Origin: Alphaproteobacteria bacterium
GTDB taxonomy: Bacteria > Pseudomonadota > Alphaproteobacteria > Rhodobacterales > Rhodobacteraceae
Length of the DNA: 64,000 nt
Reading direction: 5' to 3'
Assembly: GCA_030427405.1 (NCBI GenBank)
Contig: JAUHXK010000011.1
Coordinates: forward strand, 62,001 to 126,000
How positions within the stretch are numbered: the first letter of the stretch is position 1; each line of letters starts with the position of its first letter. A program made the position numbers and the translations under genes. Below are positions 17,355 through 26,355 of the stretch, piece by piece. The notes beneath the pieces are model-generated. The model saw only the letters and a list, made by a program, of their open reading frames with translations, was not told where the DNA came from and did not search any database.

Positions 17355-18188
17355 ATGCCGGGTCCCTCGACGGCGGGGATGACCCGCCGCGAACGTTACG
17401 AAGCACAGCAAAAGCGCAGGTCGGCATTGATTGCCGCCACAAGCACGGTGACAGTTGTTGCCGCGCTGTACTTTCTGGTGCCGTTGGCGCCGGGCTGGGC
17501 GAAAGTGCAACAGAGCTTTTTCAACGGTGAGGTTTTGATCAAGACCTTTCCCAAGCTGCTGGACGCCTTTCGGATCAACGTCATGATCTTTGCCTGGTCC
17601 GCCCCGGCCATTGCCGTTCTGGGGTTGCTTATTGCGCTGGCGCGGGATGCCAAGTCTCCTGCGTTGTTTCCGCTGCGCATATTCGGCGCGGCCTTCACCG
17701 ACGTCTTTCGAGGGGTGCCGGTGATCCTGACGGTCTACCTGATCGGTTTCGGGATACCGGGGCTTGGCCTGCCGCGGCCTTGGAATTCGCCGTATATCTG
17801 GGGCTCATTGGCGCTGATACTGACATATTCCGCCTATGTGGCCGAGATATTCCGGTCGGGCATCGACAGCGTGCATCACAGCCAACGCGCCGCCGCTCTG
17901 TCGTTGGGTCTGTCCGAGCGGCAGGTGATGCGTGATGTCGTGCTGCCGCAGGCCATTCGCAATGTTGTGCCGTCGCAAATGAACATGCTTATCGCTTTGC
18001 AAAAGGATGTGTCGCTTCTCAGCTTTATCGGCCCGGTCGAGATTTTCAGGCAGGCTGGCGTGTTCAAATCTCTGCTGGCCAATTTCACGCCCTATGTCGG
18101 TGCCGCGATCATTTTCCTGGTCGTGACCATCCCGGCCACGCGCTATGCCGACCATCTGATGGCACGACAAATGCGAGAGAGGCGCTGA
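17355..18188 (+). CDS. Amino acid ABC transporter permease
   Basis: A 277-residue HisM/GlnP-type permease with about five membrane helices. The EAA loop reads QRAAALSLGLSERQVMRDVVLPQA around residue 175 and docks with the ATPase. A cytoplasmic N-terminal stretch MTRRERYEAQQKRRSALIAA precedes the first helix. The gene begins one base after the binding-protein stop and its TGA overlaps the ATPase ATG. Only one permease gene is present, so it likely works as a homodimer. Confidence 0.9.
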   Translation: MPGPSTAGMTRRERYEAQQKRRSALIAATSTVTVVAALYFLVPLAPGWAKVQQSFFNGEVLIKTFPKLLDAFRINVMIFAWSAPAIAVLGLLIALARDAKSPALFPLRIFGAAFTDVFRGVPVILTVYLIGFGIPGLGLPRPWNSPYIWGSLALILTYSAYVAEIFRSGIDSVHHSQRAAALSLGLSERQVMRDVVLPQAIRNVVPSQMNMLIALQKDVSLLSFIGPVEIFRQAGVFKSLLANFTPYVGAAIIFLVVTIPATRYADHLMARQMRERR

Positions 18189-18919
18189 TGCCCAAACTGG
18201 ACCTGCGCGGCGTTGTTAAGCAATTTGGCGACCACATGGTGTGCAACGGTATCGACCTGGTGGTCGAAGAGGGGCAAATGGTTTGTCTGATCGGTGCTTC
18301 GGGGGCCGGAAAGTCGACACTTCTGCGCTGCATCAACCTGCTGGAACCTATCGAGGATGGGGCGATCTACCTGGACGGTCAGGATATTTCCGTGCCCGGC
18401 CTGAACCCTCAATCCGTCCGCGCCCGAATTGGCATCGTGTTCCAGAGCTTTAACCTGTTTCCACACATGACCGCGCTGGAGAACGTCATGCTGGCCCCGC
18501 GCCGCGTCAGGGGTCAGTCGCGTGCGCAACTTCTGCCCGAGGTCAAAGCCCTGTTCGAACGGTTTGGTCTGGCCGACCGGATGAACAAATACCCCGATCA
18601 GCTTTCAGGTGGGCAGCAACAGCGCGTAGCCATTGTGCGCGCCCTGGCGATGAAGCCCGAAGTCATGCTGTTTGACGAGATCACCTCGGCCTTGGACCCG
18701 CAGCTGGTCGGCGAGGTGCTGGATGTTCTGCTGATGCTGAAAGGGCAGGGTATGACGATGGTGATGGCCACGCACGAGATGGGTTTTGCCCGGCAGGCCG
18801 CCGACAAGGTGTGTTTCCTCAAGGACGGGCGCATCGTGGAAGAAGGCCCGCCGCAATCCATATTCGAGACGCCGACACAGGACGCCACCCAGAGGTTTCT
18901 GGCACGCGCCCTGAAATAG
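18188..18919 (+). CDS. Amino acid ABC transporter ATP-binding protein
   Basis: A 243-residue ABC ATPase of the polar amino acid class. Walker A is GASGAGKST near residue 37, the Q-loop is in FQSFNLFPHMTALENV, the signature is LSGGQQQRVAIVRALAM, Walker B is VMLFDEITSALDP, and the switch histidine is in MATHEMGFARQ. It completes the importer begun at 16541 and overlaps the permease stop by one base. Length and motif spacing are normal for the GlnQ/HisP family. Confidence 0.93.
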   Translation: MPKLDLRGVVKQFGDHMVCNGIDLVVEEGQMVCLIGASGAGKSTLLRCINLLEPIEDGAIYLDGQDISVPGLNPQSVRARIGIVFQSFNLFPHMTALENVMLAPRRVRGQSRAQLLPEVKALFERFGLADRMNKYPDQLSGGQQQRVAIVRALAMKPEVMLFDEITSALDPQLVGEVLDVLLMLKGQGMTMVMATHEMGFARQAADKVCFLKDGRIVEEGPPQSIFETPTQDATQRFLARALK

Positions 18920-18939
18920 CGCCCCCCGGCCTTGGGCTT

Positions 18940-20277
18940 TCAGTCCCGAACGGTCTCGATCAATGCCTTGGACAAGGGCAGCGATGAATACCCAAGCCGC
19001 GAAGGCGTCAGGCCCATTCGCACAACCACCATGTTCTGCGACGGGAATATACCGATGAACTGTCCGTCATGCCCTTGCAGCCAGACCGCGTCTTCGTAGG
19101 GGGGCAAATCACCGGGCGATTCCACCCAGAGATGGCCCCTTGCATAGGCTCCGCCCGAGGTCTCGGTCGGTTCGAACATCCAGTCGGTGAAACCCGCTGG
19201 CAGAATCCGGTTTCCGTCCCACATGCCTTTTTGCAGCAGCAACTGCCCGAAACGGGCCCAGTCCCGCGCGGTGGCATACATGTAGCTTGACCCGACAAAG
19301 GTATCGTGGGCGTCGGTTTCAAGAATGGCCGACGTCATGCCCAGAGGACCGAACAGGGCCTCTTGCGGATAGGTCAGCGCCCCCTCTCCTGCCTTGTCCT
19401 GCCAGACACGCGACAGAATGGTCGAGGTGCCCGACGAATAGCTGAACCTGTCACCGACCCCGGACCCCAGCGGGCGGGCCGAGGCAAAGCCCGCCATATC
19501 GTCCTGCAGGTAAAGCATCCGGGTCACGTCCGAGACGTTGCCGTATTCTTCATTCCAGTCCAGACCGCTGGACATTGCCAGCATGTCGGCGACGGTGATG
19601 TCCTTTCGGCCATCCTTGGCCCAATCCGGAAAGCTGTCGGTCAGCGTATCCGTAACCGACATGCGTCCATCCTGAATCAAGGCCCCGATCAGCCCAGCGG
19701 TTACGGTTTTGGTCATGGACCAACCCAGAAGCGGGGTCGCGGCATCAAAGCCTTCGGCATATGTCTCGCCTATGATCCGCCCGTCCTTCACCACCACGAC
19801 AGCGCGGTACCCTTCCCCCAGCAAGGTGTCGTCCGACAGGATCTGTTGCACCTGTGGCGTCTGCGCAGGGGGCACGCGGTTGCCAGTTGGCCATGCCGCG
19901 TCCGACAACGGGGCAAGGGGCGCAAGGGTTGCATCGCTCAGCGCCGCGTGTTGCAGGTTCGTGCACCCCAGGCCATCGCGGTATTGTGCCGTGGCGGGTG
20001 CAAAGAACCGAAACATGCGCGCCTGCACGGTCCGGGCCTCTTCGTCAACCTCGACCGAAACCTGCCGGAGCAGGGGGTGACCAGGTGCCTGGACATCCTC
20101 GGCCAGAACCTCGTCAGGGCTTCGCCCCGCGATAAAGACATTCGAACAAACGATCTTGGCAGAATAGTTCGTCCCGACCTTCAACAGATTCGGCGGTGCA
20201 ATCCACAGAAAACCCAACGCGGCCACAACTGCAAAAACCAGCAACCCGGTCGTGACTTTCAGAGCTTTTCGCAACAT
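18940..20277 (-). CDS. Serine hydrolase of the beta-lactamase/class C (DD-peptidase-like) family
   Basis: A 445-residue protein with an N-terminal membrane anchor (GLLVFAVVAALGFLWIA) and a beta-lactamase-fold domain. The catalytic tetrad SMTK is at residues 187-190 and the YSSG motif supplies the second-shell tyrosine/serine. The C-terminal part contains WLQGHDGQFIGIFPSQNMVVV, where HDG replaces the classic KTG, as in esterase-like and D-aminopeptidase-like members. It probably acts on peptides or esters in the periplasm rather than conferring drug resistance. It converges with the ABC operon across 20 bp. Confidence 0.85.
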   Translation of the reverse strand: MLRKALKVTTGLLVFAVVAALGFLWIAPPNLLKVGTNYSAKIVCSNVFIAGRSPDEVLAEDVQAPGHPLLRQVSVEVDEEARTVQARMFRFFAPATAQYRDGLGCTNLQHAALSDATLAPLAPLSDAAWPTGNRVPPAQTPQVQQILSDDTLLGEGYRAVVVVKDGRIIGETYAEGFDAATPLLGWSMTKTVTAGLIGALIQDGRMSVTDTLTDSFPDWAKDGRKDITVADMLAMSSGLDWNEEYGNVSDVTRMLYLQDDMAGFASARPLGSGVGDRFSYSSGTSTILSRVWQDKAGEGALTYPQEALFGPLGMTSAILETDAHDTFVGSSYMYATARDWARFGQLLLQKGMWDGNRILPAGFTDWMFEPTETSGGAYARGHLWVESPGDLPPYEDAVWLQGHDGQFIGIFPSQNMVVVRMGLTPSRLGYSSLPLSKALIETVRD

Positions 20278-20491
20278 GACACCTCCGTTTCGACCGATAC
20301 GGTCGAGTATTTGCGATCCCGTAGGGTCGGGGGTACCTGCAAAACGGCTGGCATTGCCACTGTTCCGTTGCGTTTGGTTCAGCCTGACCGTGGCAAAGGA
20401 TGGCGGGTGGCAAAAAAGGGAAACTCAGCGCGCCACGCAATCCGAACCAACGACCGGAACGTCGGGGCATGGGTTGGCTGCTGAAAAGATT

Positions 20492-20567
<76 letters not shown>

Positions 20568-20669
20568 ATCCGATACCGGCTTGGCGGTGGACGGACGTTT
20601 ATGAAACGGCGCGCCCGAGCGCAAGTCCAAAAAGCGGAATCCTTGAAAAAGAATCTGGCCGCTTGCGGT

Positions 20670-20694
20670 CCGGGGCGACCTGTCGCCGCCCCGG
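20670..20694 (-). terminator. Hairpin downstream of the FYDLN-acid gene
   Basis: CCGGGGCG and CGCCCCGG form an 8-bp stem with a nine-base loop just past the stop of the minus-strand gene. The loop and flanks (cctgtcgcc, ccggtgcc) resemble the hairpin at 38381. Confidence 0.55.
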
Positions 20695-20702
20695 TGCCGA
20701 AT

Positions 20703-21026
20703 TCAGGATTCGTCTTCGGACGCGACGTCTGAGATCTCGTCCAGCGAGACGTTGTCGTCTTCGTCGTCTTCCAGCAGATCGTCATCCAGTTCAACGTCGA
20801 CATTGTCGTCGTCGTCATCAAGAACCAGGTCATCCCCGGATGCGTTTTCGCGCGCTTTGACCGATGCGGCGTCTTCAGCGTCCGCAGCGATCATCCGGCT
20901 TTTGCCGGTTTCAAACTCCACGATCTCGCCGGTATAGGGGCTGATGATCGGGTCCTTGTTCAGGTCATAAAAACGTTTACCGGTTGTCGGGCAAACGCGT
21001 TTAATACCCCATTCTTCCTTGGGCAT
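20703..21026 (-). CDS. TIGR02300 / FYDLN-acid family protein
   Basis: A 107-residue small cytoplasmic protein. The first 35 residues hold the conserved block beginning MPKEEWGIKRVCPTTGKRFY and the FYDLN motif. The second half is extremely acidic, with runs of Asp and Glu (LDDDDDNVDVELDDDLLEDDED). The family is widespread in alphaproteobacteria, and its function is not established. The single CPTTGKRFYDLN module resembles half of a zinc-ribbon. It lies next to the tRNA-Ala gene and is divergent from the metallopeptidase gene. Confidence 0.9.
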   Translation of the reverse strand: MPKEEWGIKRVCPTTGKRFYDLNKDPIISPYTGEIVEFETGKSRMIAADAEDAASVKARENASGDDLVLDDDDDNVDVELDDDLLEDDEDDNVSLDEISDVASEDES

Positions 21027-21125
21027 GTCAAATCCCCTTGATATCAGGTGAGTCGTATCAACGATTCAGGTCAACTGCCACAAGCGGTGGGCACTGTCAA
21101 AGCCTTTGCGCAAGGAGAACGGGAC

Positions 21126-21821
21126 ATGGGGCGATACGCATTGCCGGGGCAGCCACCGGTGCCGCTGTTGTTGCGCAAGTCTGCGCGAGCGCGCCGGATC
21201 AGTCTGCGTGTCTCGCAGTTGGATGGCCGTGTCACGGTGACCCTGCCTGCCGGGGTCCCCGAAGCCGAGGGTTTGAATTTTGCCCGATCCAAGGAAAGCT
21301 GGATCAGAAAGCACCTGGAAGACCAGCCGTCGCAGGCGGTTGTCGGGTTTGGCGTGGTCCTGCCGGTCGAGGGTATCGCGCGGCGGGTCGTCCCGGCCCA
21401 GGGGCGCAAGGTTGCCCTGCGCCAAGACGAAATAGAGGTTCCGGCCGGGTCCGAAGCCCGCAGACTGGCGCGGTTTCTCAAGGAACTGGCGCGCGAACGC
21501 CTGACCGAAGCCTGTGATGATTATGCGGCCATGCTGGGGCGGCCCTTTACCAGTCTGACCTTGCGCGACACGCGGTCCCGCTGGGGGTCGTGCAGTTCTG
21601 CCGGGGGGCTCATGTTTTCCTGGCGCCTCATCCTGGCGCCTTCCGAGGTCTTGCACTATGTCGCCGCCCACGAGGTTGCACACTTGGCCGAGATGAACCA
21701 TTCGCCAGCTTTCTGGCACAAGGTGGAAACCCTGTTTGGCTCTTATGACGGGCCGCGGCGCTGGTTGCGGGACAATGGGGCAGGGCTGCATCGTTACCGG
21801 TTCGACGACCCGGCCGGTTGA
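21126..21821 (+). CDS. SprT/YgjP-type metal-dependent hydrolase (M48-like)
   Basis: A 231-residue protein of the YgjP-like metallopeptidase family. The zinc motif HEVAHLAEMNHSPAFW appears near residue 180, preceded by the TRSRWGSCSSAGGLMFSWRL block typical of the family. ATG 21126 follows AAGGAGA; the longer frame from 21048 lacks conservation. No signal peptide is evident, so it is cytoplasmic. Family members are predicted proteases and most are uncharacterised. Confidence 0.88.
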   Translation: MGRYALPGQPPVPLLLRKSARARRISLRVSQLDGRVTVTLPAGVPEAEGLNFARSKESWIRKHLEDQPSQAVVGFGVVLPVEGIARRVVPAQGRKVALRQDEIEVPAGSEARRLARFLKELARERLTEACDDYAAMLGRPFTSLTLRDTRSRWGSCSSAGGLMFSWRLILAPSEVLHYVAAHEVAHLAEMNHSPAFWHKVETLFGSYDGPRRWLRDNGAGLHRYRFDDPAG

Positions 21822-21834
21822 CGTTGCCTAAATT

Positions 21835-21844
21835 TGTGATCACA
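21835..21844. promoter_or_regulatory. Palindrome TGTGATCACA upstream of GntR gene (probable autoregulatory operator)
   Basis: TGTGATCACA is a perfect 10-bp palindrome ending seven bases before the ATG at 21852. Its position over the ribosome-binding region and its symmetry suit a GntR/FCD dimer repressing its own gene. Confidence 0.6.
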
Positions 21845-21851
21845 TGGTGAA

Positions 21852-22499
21852 ATGTTGAACACGCGCACCACAGAGTCGCAAACCGCCACCCATGACCGGG
21901 TGTACCGTGCATTGCGGTCCAGGATCATGCATGGCGAGATTGCACCGGGTCAGGCCCTGACCCTGCGCGGGATCGGCAAGGAGTTCGGCGTTTCGATGAC
22001 ACCGGCCCGCGAAGCGGTGCGTCGGTTGGCGGCGGAAGGGGCGTTGTTCCTGTCGACATCGGGGCGCGTGTCGACGCCAGAACTGACCAATGATCGCATC
22101 GAAGAGCTGGCGGCCTTGCGCGCGCTGCTAGAGGTCGAGCTGGCCAGCAGGGCCTTGCCACGGGCGCATATCGCCCTGATCGACCGTCTGCAGACGATCA
22201 ACATGACGGTGGCCGAGATGGTAACCAAGCGTGATGCGGTAGGGTATATCCGATCAAACCTTGATTTCCACCGGACCCTGTATCTGCGCGCCCAGGCGCC
22301 GGCGATGCTTGCAATCGCAGAAACCGTTTGGTTGCAGCTTGGGCCGACGATGCGTGCCCTTTACGGACGACTGCGCAGGACCGAGCCACCCCATTATCAC
22401 AAGCTGATTATCGCCGCGCTCAAGGCCGGGGATGAGCCCGGTCTTCGGCTGGCCGTCCGGTCGGATGTCACGCAAGGGCTGCGCCTGCTTGTGACTTGA
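21852..22499 (+). CDS. GntR-family (FCD) transcriptional regulator
   Basis: A 215-residue regulator. It has a GntR helix-turn-helix with YRALRSRIMHGEIAPGQ and GVSMTPAREAVRRLAAEG, followed by an all-helical FCD domain with the FHRTLYLRAQAP segment. There is no dedicated target operon beside it: the metallopeptidase is upstream and a transglycosylase downstream. It may act elsewhere, with the TGTGATCACA palindrome for autoregulation. Confidence 0.87.
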   Translation: MLNTRTTESQTATHDRVYRALRSRIMHGEIAPGQALTLRGIGKEFGVSMTPAREAVRRLAAEGALFLSTSGRVSTPELTNDRIEELAALRALLEVELASRALPRAHIALIDRLQTINMTVAEMVTKRDAVGYIRSNLDFHRTLYLRAQAPAMLAIAETVWLQLGPTMRALYGRLRRTEPPHYHKLIIAALKAGDEPGLRLAVRSDVTQGLRLLVT

Positions 22500-22622
22500 G
22501 CGGCTTTTTGCCGAAACGCCTGTTCATGTTCCGCGGGCCAGTGCGCGCCCGGCCAGTGTGCTGGCTTGGGTGTCCCGACTGGGTTAACCTGAGGAAAATC
22601 ACAACAAGAGCAGTATTCAGAC

Positions 22623-23762
22623 ATGATGAATCGACGGACATTCTCATTGGCGCTTGGGGCCGCGTCGTTGTCGGCCTGTTCCGGCGCAAGTGTACCAACG
22701 AACACGCCCGCGTCACGGATGCGCGCCGTTCCGAACGCGGGCTGGGATGCCTGGGTTGCCGGGTTCAAGGGCCGGGCGGCGGCAAATGGCATATCGCAAG
22801 CCACGATCAATCGCGCCTTCCAGGGGGCTGGTTATCTGCCCGAGGTGATCGAGCGGGATCGCAACCAGGTCGAATTCAAGCGCTCGCTTGAAGATTACCT
22901 GGCGATTGCAGCATCGGATGAGCGTATCAGCACCGGTAAGCAGATGTTGCAGCGCCATGCGGCAACCCTGTCCAGTATCGAAGCGCAATACGGTGTCGAC
23001 AAAGAAGTTGTCGTGGCCATTTGGGGGCTGGAAAGCCGGTATGGTGCGCGGCGCGGCGACGTCCCGGTTGTTTCGGCGCTGTCGACGCTGGCCTATGATG
23101 GGCGGCGCGGCGCGTTTTTCGAAAGCCAGTTGATTGCCGCGATGAAGATCCTGCAGAACGGGGATACGACGCCTGCGAACATGACGGGCAGCTGGGCCGG
23201 TGCCATGGGGCACACGCAGTTCATCCCGACATCGTACCTGGCATATGCTGTCGATTTTACCGGGGACGGCCGTCGCGATATCTGGTCGGATGACCCGGCG
23301 GATTCCCTGGCCTCGACCGCGGCCTACCTGGCGCGATCGGGTTGGGTACGCGGACAGCCCTGGGGGGGCGAAGTGGGCTCGGCCGCCGCAAATTCGGGCA
23401 CGCCGGTTGCCGTTCTTCAGCCACAGGTTCCTGGGCCGCAGATCGCGGTGTTCCGCAATTTCCAGGTGATCAAGCGCTATAATAACTCGGACAGCTATGC
23501 GATCGGCGTCGGGCACTTGTCTGATCGGATCGCAGGCGGGGCGCCGTTTCAGGCCTCATTCGGGCCTGACGCGACCGGGCTGACACTTGAGGATCGCAAG
23601 GATATGCAACGTCGCCTGACCTCAGCGGGGTTCGATACCCAGGGCGCGGACGGCGTGATCGGCAACAATACCAAGGCGGCAATCAGCGCGTATCAGCGCG
23701 CCAACGGGTTGACGGTGACAGGTGAACCATCGGTTGCCCTGCTGCGCAGCCTCGGCGGCTGA
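22623..23762 (+). CDS. Lytic murein transglycosylase (MltB/SLT_2 family) with peptidoglycan-binding domain
   Basis: A 379-residue cell-wall enzyme. The N-terminus NRRTFSLALGAASLSAC combines a twin-arginine motif with a lipobox (LSAC), suggesting Tat export and lipid anchoring. The catalytic domain shows the glutamate in IWGLESRYG and the MGHTQFIPTSYLAYAVD block of SLT_2 enzymes. The last 65 residues form a peptidoglycan-binding type 1 repeat (MQRRLTSAGFDTQGADGVIG). It cleaves glycan strands to 1,6-anhydro ends. The first of two adjacent ATGs at 22623 is used; the second is equally possible. Confidence 0.9.
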   Translation: MMNRRTFSLALGAASLSACSGASVPTNTPASRMRAVPNAGWDAWVAGFKGRAAANGISQATINRAFQGAGYLPEVIERDRNQVEFKRSLEDYLAIAASDERISTGKQMLQRHAATLSSIEAQYGVDKEVVVAIWGLESRYGARRGDVPVVSALSTLAYDGRRGAFFESQLIAAMKILQNGDTTPANMTGSWAGAMGHTQFIPTSYLAYAVDFTGDGRRDIWSDDPADSLASTAAYLARSGWVRGQPWGGEVGSAAANSGTPVAVLQPQVPGPQIAVFRNFQVIKRYNNSDSYAIGVGHLSDRIAGGAPFQASFGPDATGLTLEDRKDMQRRLTSAGFDTQGADGVIGNNTKAAISAYQRANGLTVTGEPSVALLRSLGG

Positions 23763-23766
23763 CGGC

Positions 23767-24729
23767 TTAGGCCGCCAGCCCCTTTGATCCGATATCCAGG
23801 AACTTTTGGCGGCGGTCCTTGATCAGGGCCGCCGGCTCCAGCCCGCCAAGATCAGCCAGCATAGCGGCAATTGCCGCGCGAACGGACTCGACCGTCGCCG
23901 GGCGGTCGCGATGGGCGCCCCCTTTGGGTTCGGTGATGATCCGGTCGCAAACGCCCAGCTTGTAAAGGTCCTGCGCGGTCAGTCGCAGCGCCTCGGCGGC
24001 TTCGCGCATTTTCTCGGAATCCTTCCACAGGATCGAAGCGCACCCTTCGGGTGAGATCACCGAATAGACCGAGTGTTCGAGCATGGCGACGCGATTGGCC
24101 GTGGCGAAAGCAACCGCGCCACCCGATCCGCCCTCGCCGATAATGACAGAGACCAGCGGCACGCCGATCTTCAGGCACATCTCGGTTGATCGTGCGATGG
24201 CTTCGGATTGGCCGCGTTCTTCCGCGCCTTTGCCGGGATAGGCGCCTGCAGTGTCGATCAGGGTAATGACCGGAAGACCGAAACGCCCCGCCATTTCCAT
24301 CAGGCGCACGGCCTTGCGATAGCCTTCGGGCCGGGCCATGCCGAAATTTCTTTCGATCCGCGATTTTGTGTCGGAGCCTTTTTCGTGACCGATCACCATA
24401 ACCGGCTGATCCTCGAACCGGGCAAGGCCACCAATGACTGCAAGGTCGTCGGCAAAGTTCCGGTCGCCCGCCAGGGGCGTGAACTCGGTGAACAGCGCCT
24501 CGACATAGTCTTTGCAATGGGGCCGTTGCGGATGCCGGGCCACCTGGCATTTCCGCCAGGGTGTCAGGTCGGCATAAAGCTCGTCCAGCAGCTTGGCCGC
24601 CTTGGCGTCCAGGGCCGCGGCCTCTTCGGCCACGTCCATCTCTTCGTTGGCGCGGCCAAGGGCGCGCAGCTCTTCGGCTTTGCCTTCGATCTCGGCCAGG
24701 GGTTTTTCGAAATCCAGATACTGGGTCAT
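23767..24729 (-). CDS. accA: Acetyl-CoA carboxylase carboxyltransferase subunit alpha
   Basis: A 320-residue AccA. Characteristic segments are the N-terminal coiled region beginning [60 protein letters not shown] around the carboxyltransferase oxyanion site, and [12 protein letters not shown]. Length matches the family. With AccD it transfers carboxyl from biotin to acetyl-CoA, giving malonyl-CoA for fatty acid synthesis. It converges with the transglycosylase gene four bases away. Confidence 0.97.
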   Translation of the reverse strand: MTQYLDFEKPLAEIEGKAEELRALGRANEEMDVAEEAAALDAKAAKLLDELYADLTPWRKCQVARHPQRPHCKDYVEALFTEFTPLAGDRNFADDLAVIGGLARFEDQPVMVIGHEKGSDTKSRIERNFGMARPEGYRKAVRLMEMAGRFGLPVITLIDTAGAYPGKGAEERGQSEAIARSTEMCLKIGVPLVSVIIGEGGSGGAVAFATANRVAMLEHSVYSVISPEGCASILWKDSEKMREAAEALRLTAQDLYKLGVCDRIITEPKGGAHRDRPATVESVRAAIAAMLADLGGLEPAALIKDRRQKFLDIGSKGLAA

Positions 24730-24851
24730 GACGCCTCTTAACGCAGAAGTTCTTTGCTATATGACCAAAGGTCGCCCGGGATGCAACTCAGCAAGATTTG
24801 TGGATGTATGTCTTGACAGGTTGGACCGGCGAGAAAGAAGGAAAGATTGCG

Positions 24852-25685
24852 ATGGCCGCCAGCTATGAGGGCCGCGTTCTGCGCGTGTTGGCATATATCC
24901 ATGATCACCCGGCGGGCGACTTGTCGCTGGACGCGCTGGCCGATGTGGCCGCCATGTCGCGGTTCCACTGGCACCGGGTGTTTCGCGCCATCACGGGCGA
25001 GACATGCGCCCAGTCGGTGCGCCGTATCAGGCTGCACCGCGCCGCGTGCTGGCTGGTTCAGACCGACAGGCCAGTGGCCCGTATCGCCGCCGATATCGGT
25101 TATCCCAATGTAAAATCCTTTGGCCGCGCTTTTTCCGAGGCCTATGGCAGCAGCCCGGTCTCCTTTCGCAACGCCGGGCAGTTTCTGCCTGCCAATCTGC
25201 AACTCAAAACCGGAGGTTACCCCATGTATCCCGTCAGCACCCGAACCGAACCCGCGCGCCGCGTCGTCGCTGTTCCGCATATCGGCGCTTATGCCGAAAT
25301 CGGGCGCAGCTTTGAAGCTTTCGGCGCGCTGTGCGAATCCCGACAGCTTTGGCCGCGGATCGGCCCCATGATCGGTCTGTACCTGGACAATCCCGAAACC
25401 GTGCCCGAGTCGGACTTGCGCAGCTTTGCCGGTGCCGAGTACCGTGGCGAGGACACGCCCGAAGGCATGAAGGAAGTTCAGATCTCCGGCGGCAAGACCG
25501 CGGTCCTGACCTACAAGGGGCCGTATTCCGGTATCCAGGCCGCCTATAGCAGTCTGTTCGGCAACTGGCTGCCCGAATCCGGAGAAGAGCCGGCAGACCA
25601 GCCCTGTTACGAGATATACCTGAACAATCCGCGCGACACCGCGCCCGAGGACCTGTTGACCGAGATCTGCCTGCCGCTTCGTTAG
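24852..25685 (+). CDS. AraC-family regulator with GyrI-like effector domain
   Basis: A 277-residue protein. Residues 1-105 form two AraC helix-turn-helix units (LDALADVAAMSRFHWHRVFR and VARIAADIGYPNVKSFGRAF). Residues 125-277 form a GyrI/SOUL-like small-molecule-binding domain, starting near TRTEPARRVVAVPHIGAYAE. This arrangement is the Rob/SoxS-related class that responds to hydrophobic compounds. ATG 24852 follows GAAGGAAAG. It is divergent from accA and nearly touches the LysE exporter stop. Confidence 0.88.
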   Translation: MAASYEGRVLRVLAYIHDHPAGDLSLDALADVAAMSRFHWHRVFRAITGETCAQSVRRIRLHRAACWLVQTDRPVARIAADIGYPNVKSFGRAFSEAYGSSPVSFRNAGQFLPANLQLKTGGYPMYPVSTRTEPARRVVAVPHIGAYAEIGRSFEAFGALCESRQLWPRIGPMIGLYLDNPETVPESDLRSFAGAEYRGEDTPEGMKEVQISGGKTAVLTYKGPYSGIQAAYSSLFGNWLPESGEEPADQPCYEIYLNNPRDTAPEDLLTEICLPLR

Positions 25686-25686
25686 A

Positions 25687-26283
25687 TCAGTTCGGCCACA
25701 GCACCGGGTAAAGCGAAAGGACAAGCAGCCCGGCCATGGCCCAGTTGAAAATCAGCAACCGGCGTGGGTTGGTCAGGACCCGCGCCATCTGCTGCCCCAG
25801 AACCGTCCACGTACTGACCGATGGCAGGTTGACCGCCCCGAATACCACGGCGACGATCAGGATGGCCTGCAGGGTCTGTTCCGGCGAATAGGCCGTTGTG
25901 GCTGTCAATGCCATGGCCCAGGCCTTGGGATTGACCCACTGAAACGCAGCCGCTTGCAGAAAGGTCATCGGAACGCCCTTGGCGGCCTGCCCATTGACAG
26001 GGGCGGCGTGCGCGATTTTCCAGGCCAGGTAAAGCAGGTACAGGACTGACACGCCCCTAAGCACCGTGTAGCTGACCGGAAAGCGGTCGAAAACCTGCAC
26101 AAGCCCCGCGCCAACCAGCAGTACCATGAAGGTGAACCCAAGCCCAATTCCCAGCATATGCGGGATGGTCCGCCGAAACCCGAAATTGGCACCCGACGCC
26201 ATAAGCATCAGGTTGTTCGGCCCCGGCGTGATCGAAGATACAAAGGCAAAAGCGACCAGGGCGAGAAGGATGTCATGTGTCAT
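25687..26283 (-). CDS. LysE-family amino acid exporter
   Basis: A 198-residue membrane protein with about six helices. The hallmark SSITPGPNNLMLMASGANFG appears after the first helix, followed by the FQWVNPKAWAMALTA segment of the RhtB/LysE family. ATG 26283 is chosen; the frame extends upstream without similarity. It is divergent from an Lrp/AsnC regulator with 72 bp between, a common exporter-regulator arrangement. It likely exports an amino acid sensed by that regulator. Confidence 0.88.
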   Translation of the reverse strand: MTHDILLALVAFAFVSSITPGPNNLMLMASGANFGFRRTIPHMLGIGLGFTFMVLLVGAGLVQVFDRFPVSYTVLRGVSVLYLLYLAWKIAHAAPVNGQAAKGVPMTFLQAAAFQWVNPKAWAMALTATTAYSPEQTLQAILIVAVVFGAVNLPSVSTWTVLGQQMARVLTNPRRLLIFNWAMAGLLVLSLYPVLWPN

Positions 26284-26355
26284 GCGATGAATTTTCCACC
26301 TCGCAGGGCGAATGAAATTGCGTTTTCCTGCGCGTGGGTGATATCTTGGCAATTA

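Noticed and set aside
18940-20277. Serine hydrolase as an antibiotic-resistance beta-lactamase
   Set aside because: The KTG motif is replaced by HDG and a membrane anchor and long N-terminal region are present, pointing to an esterase or peptidase-like member.
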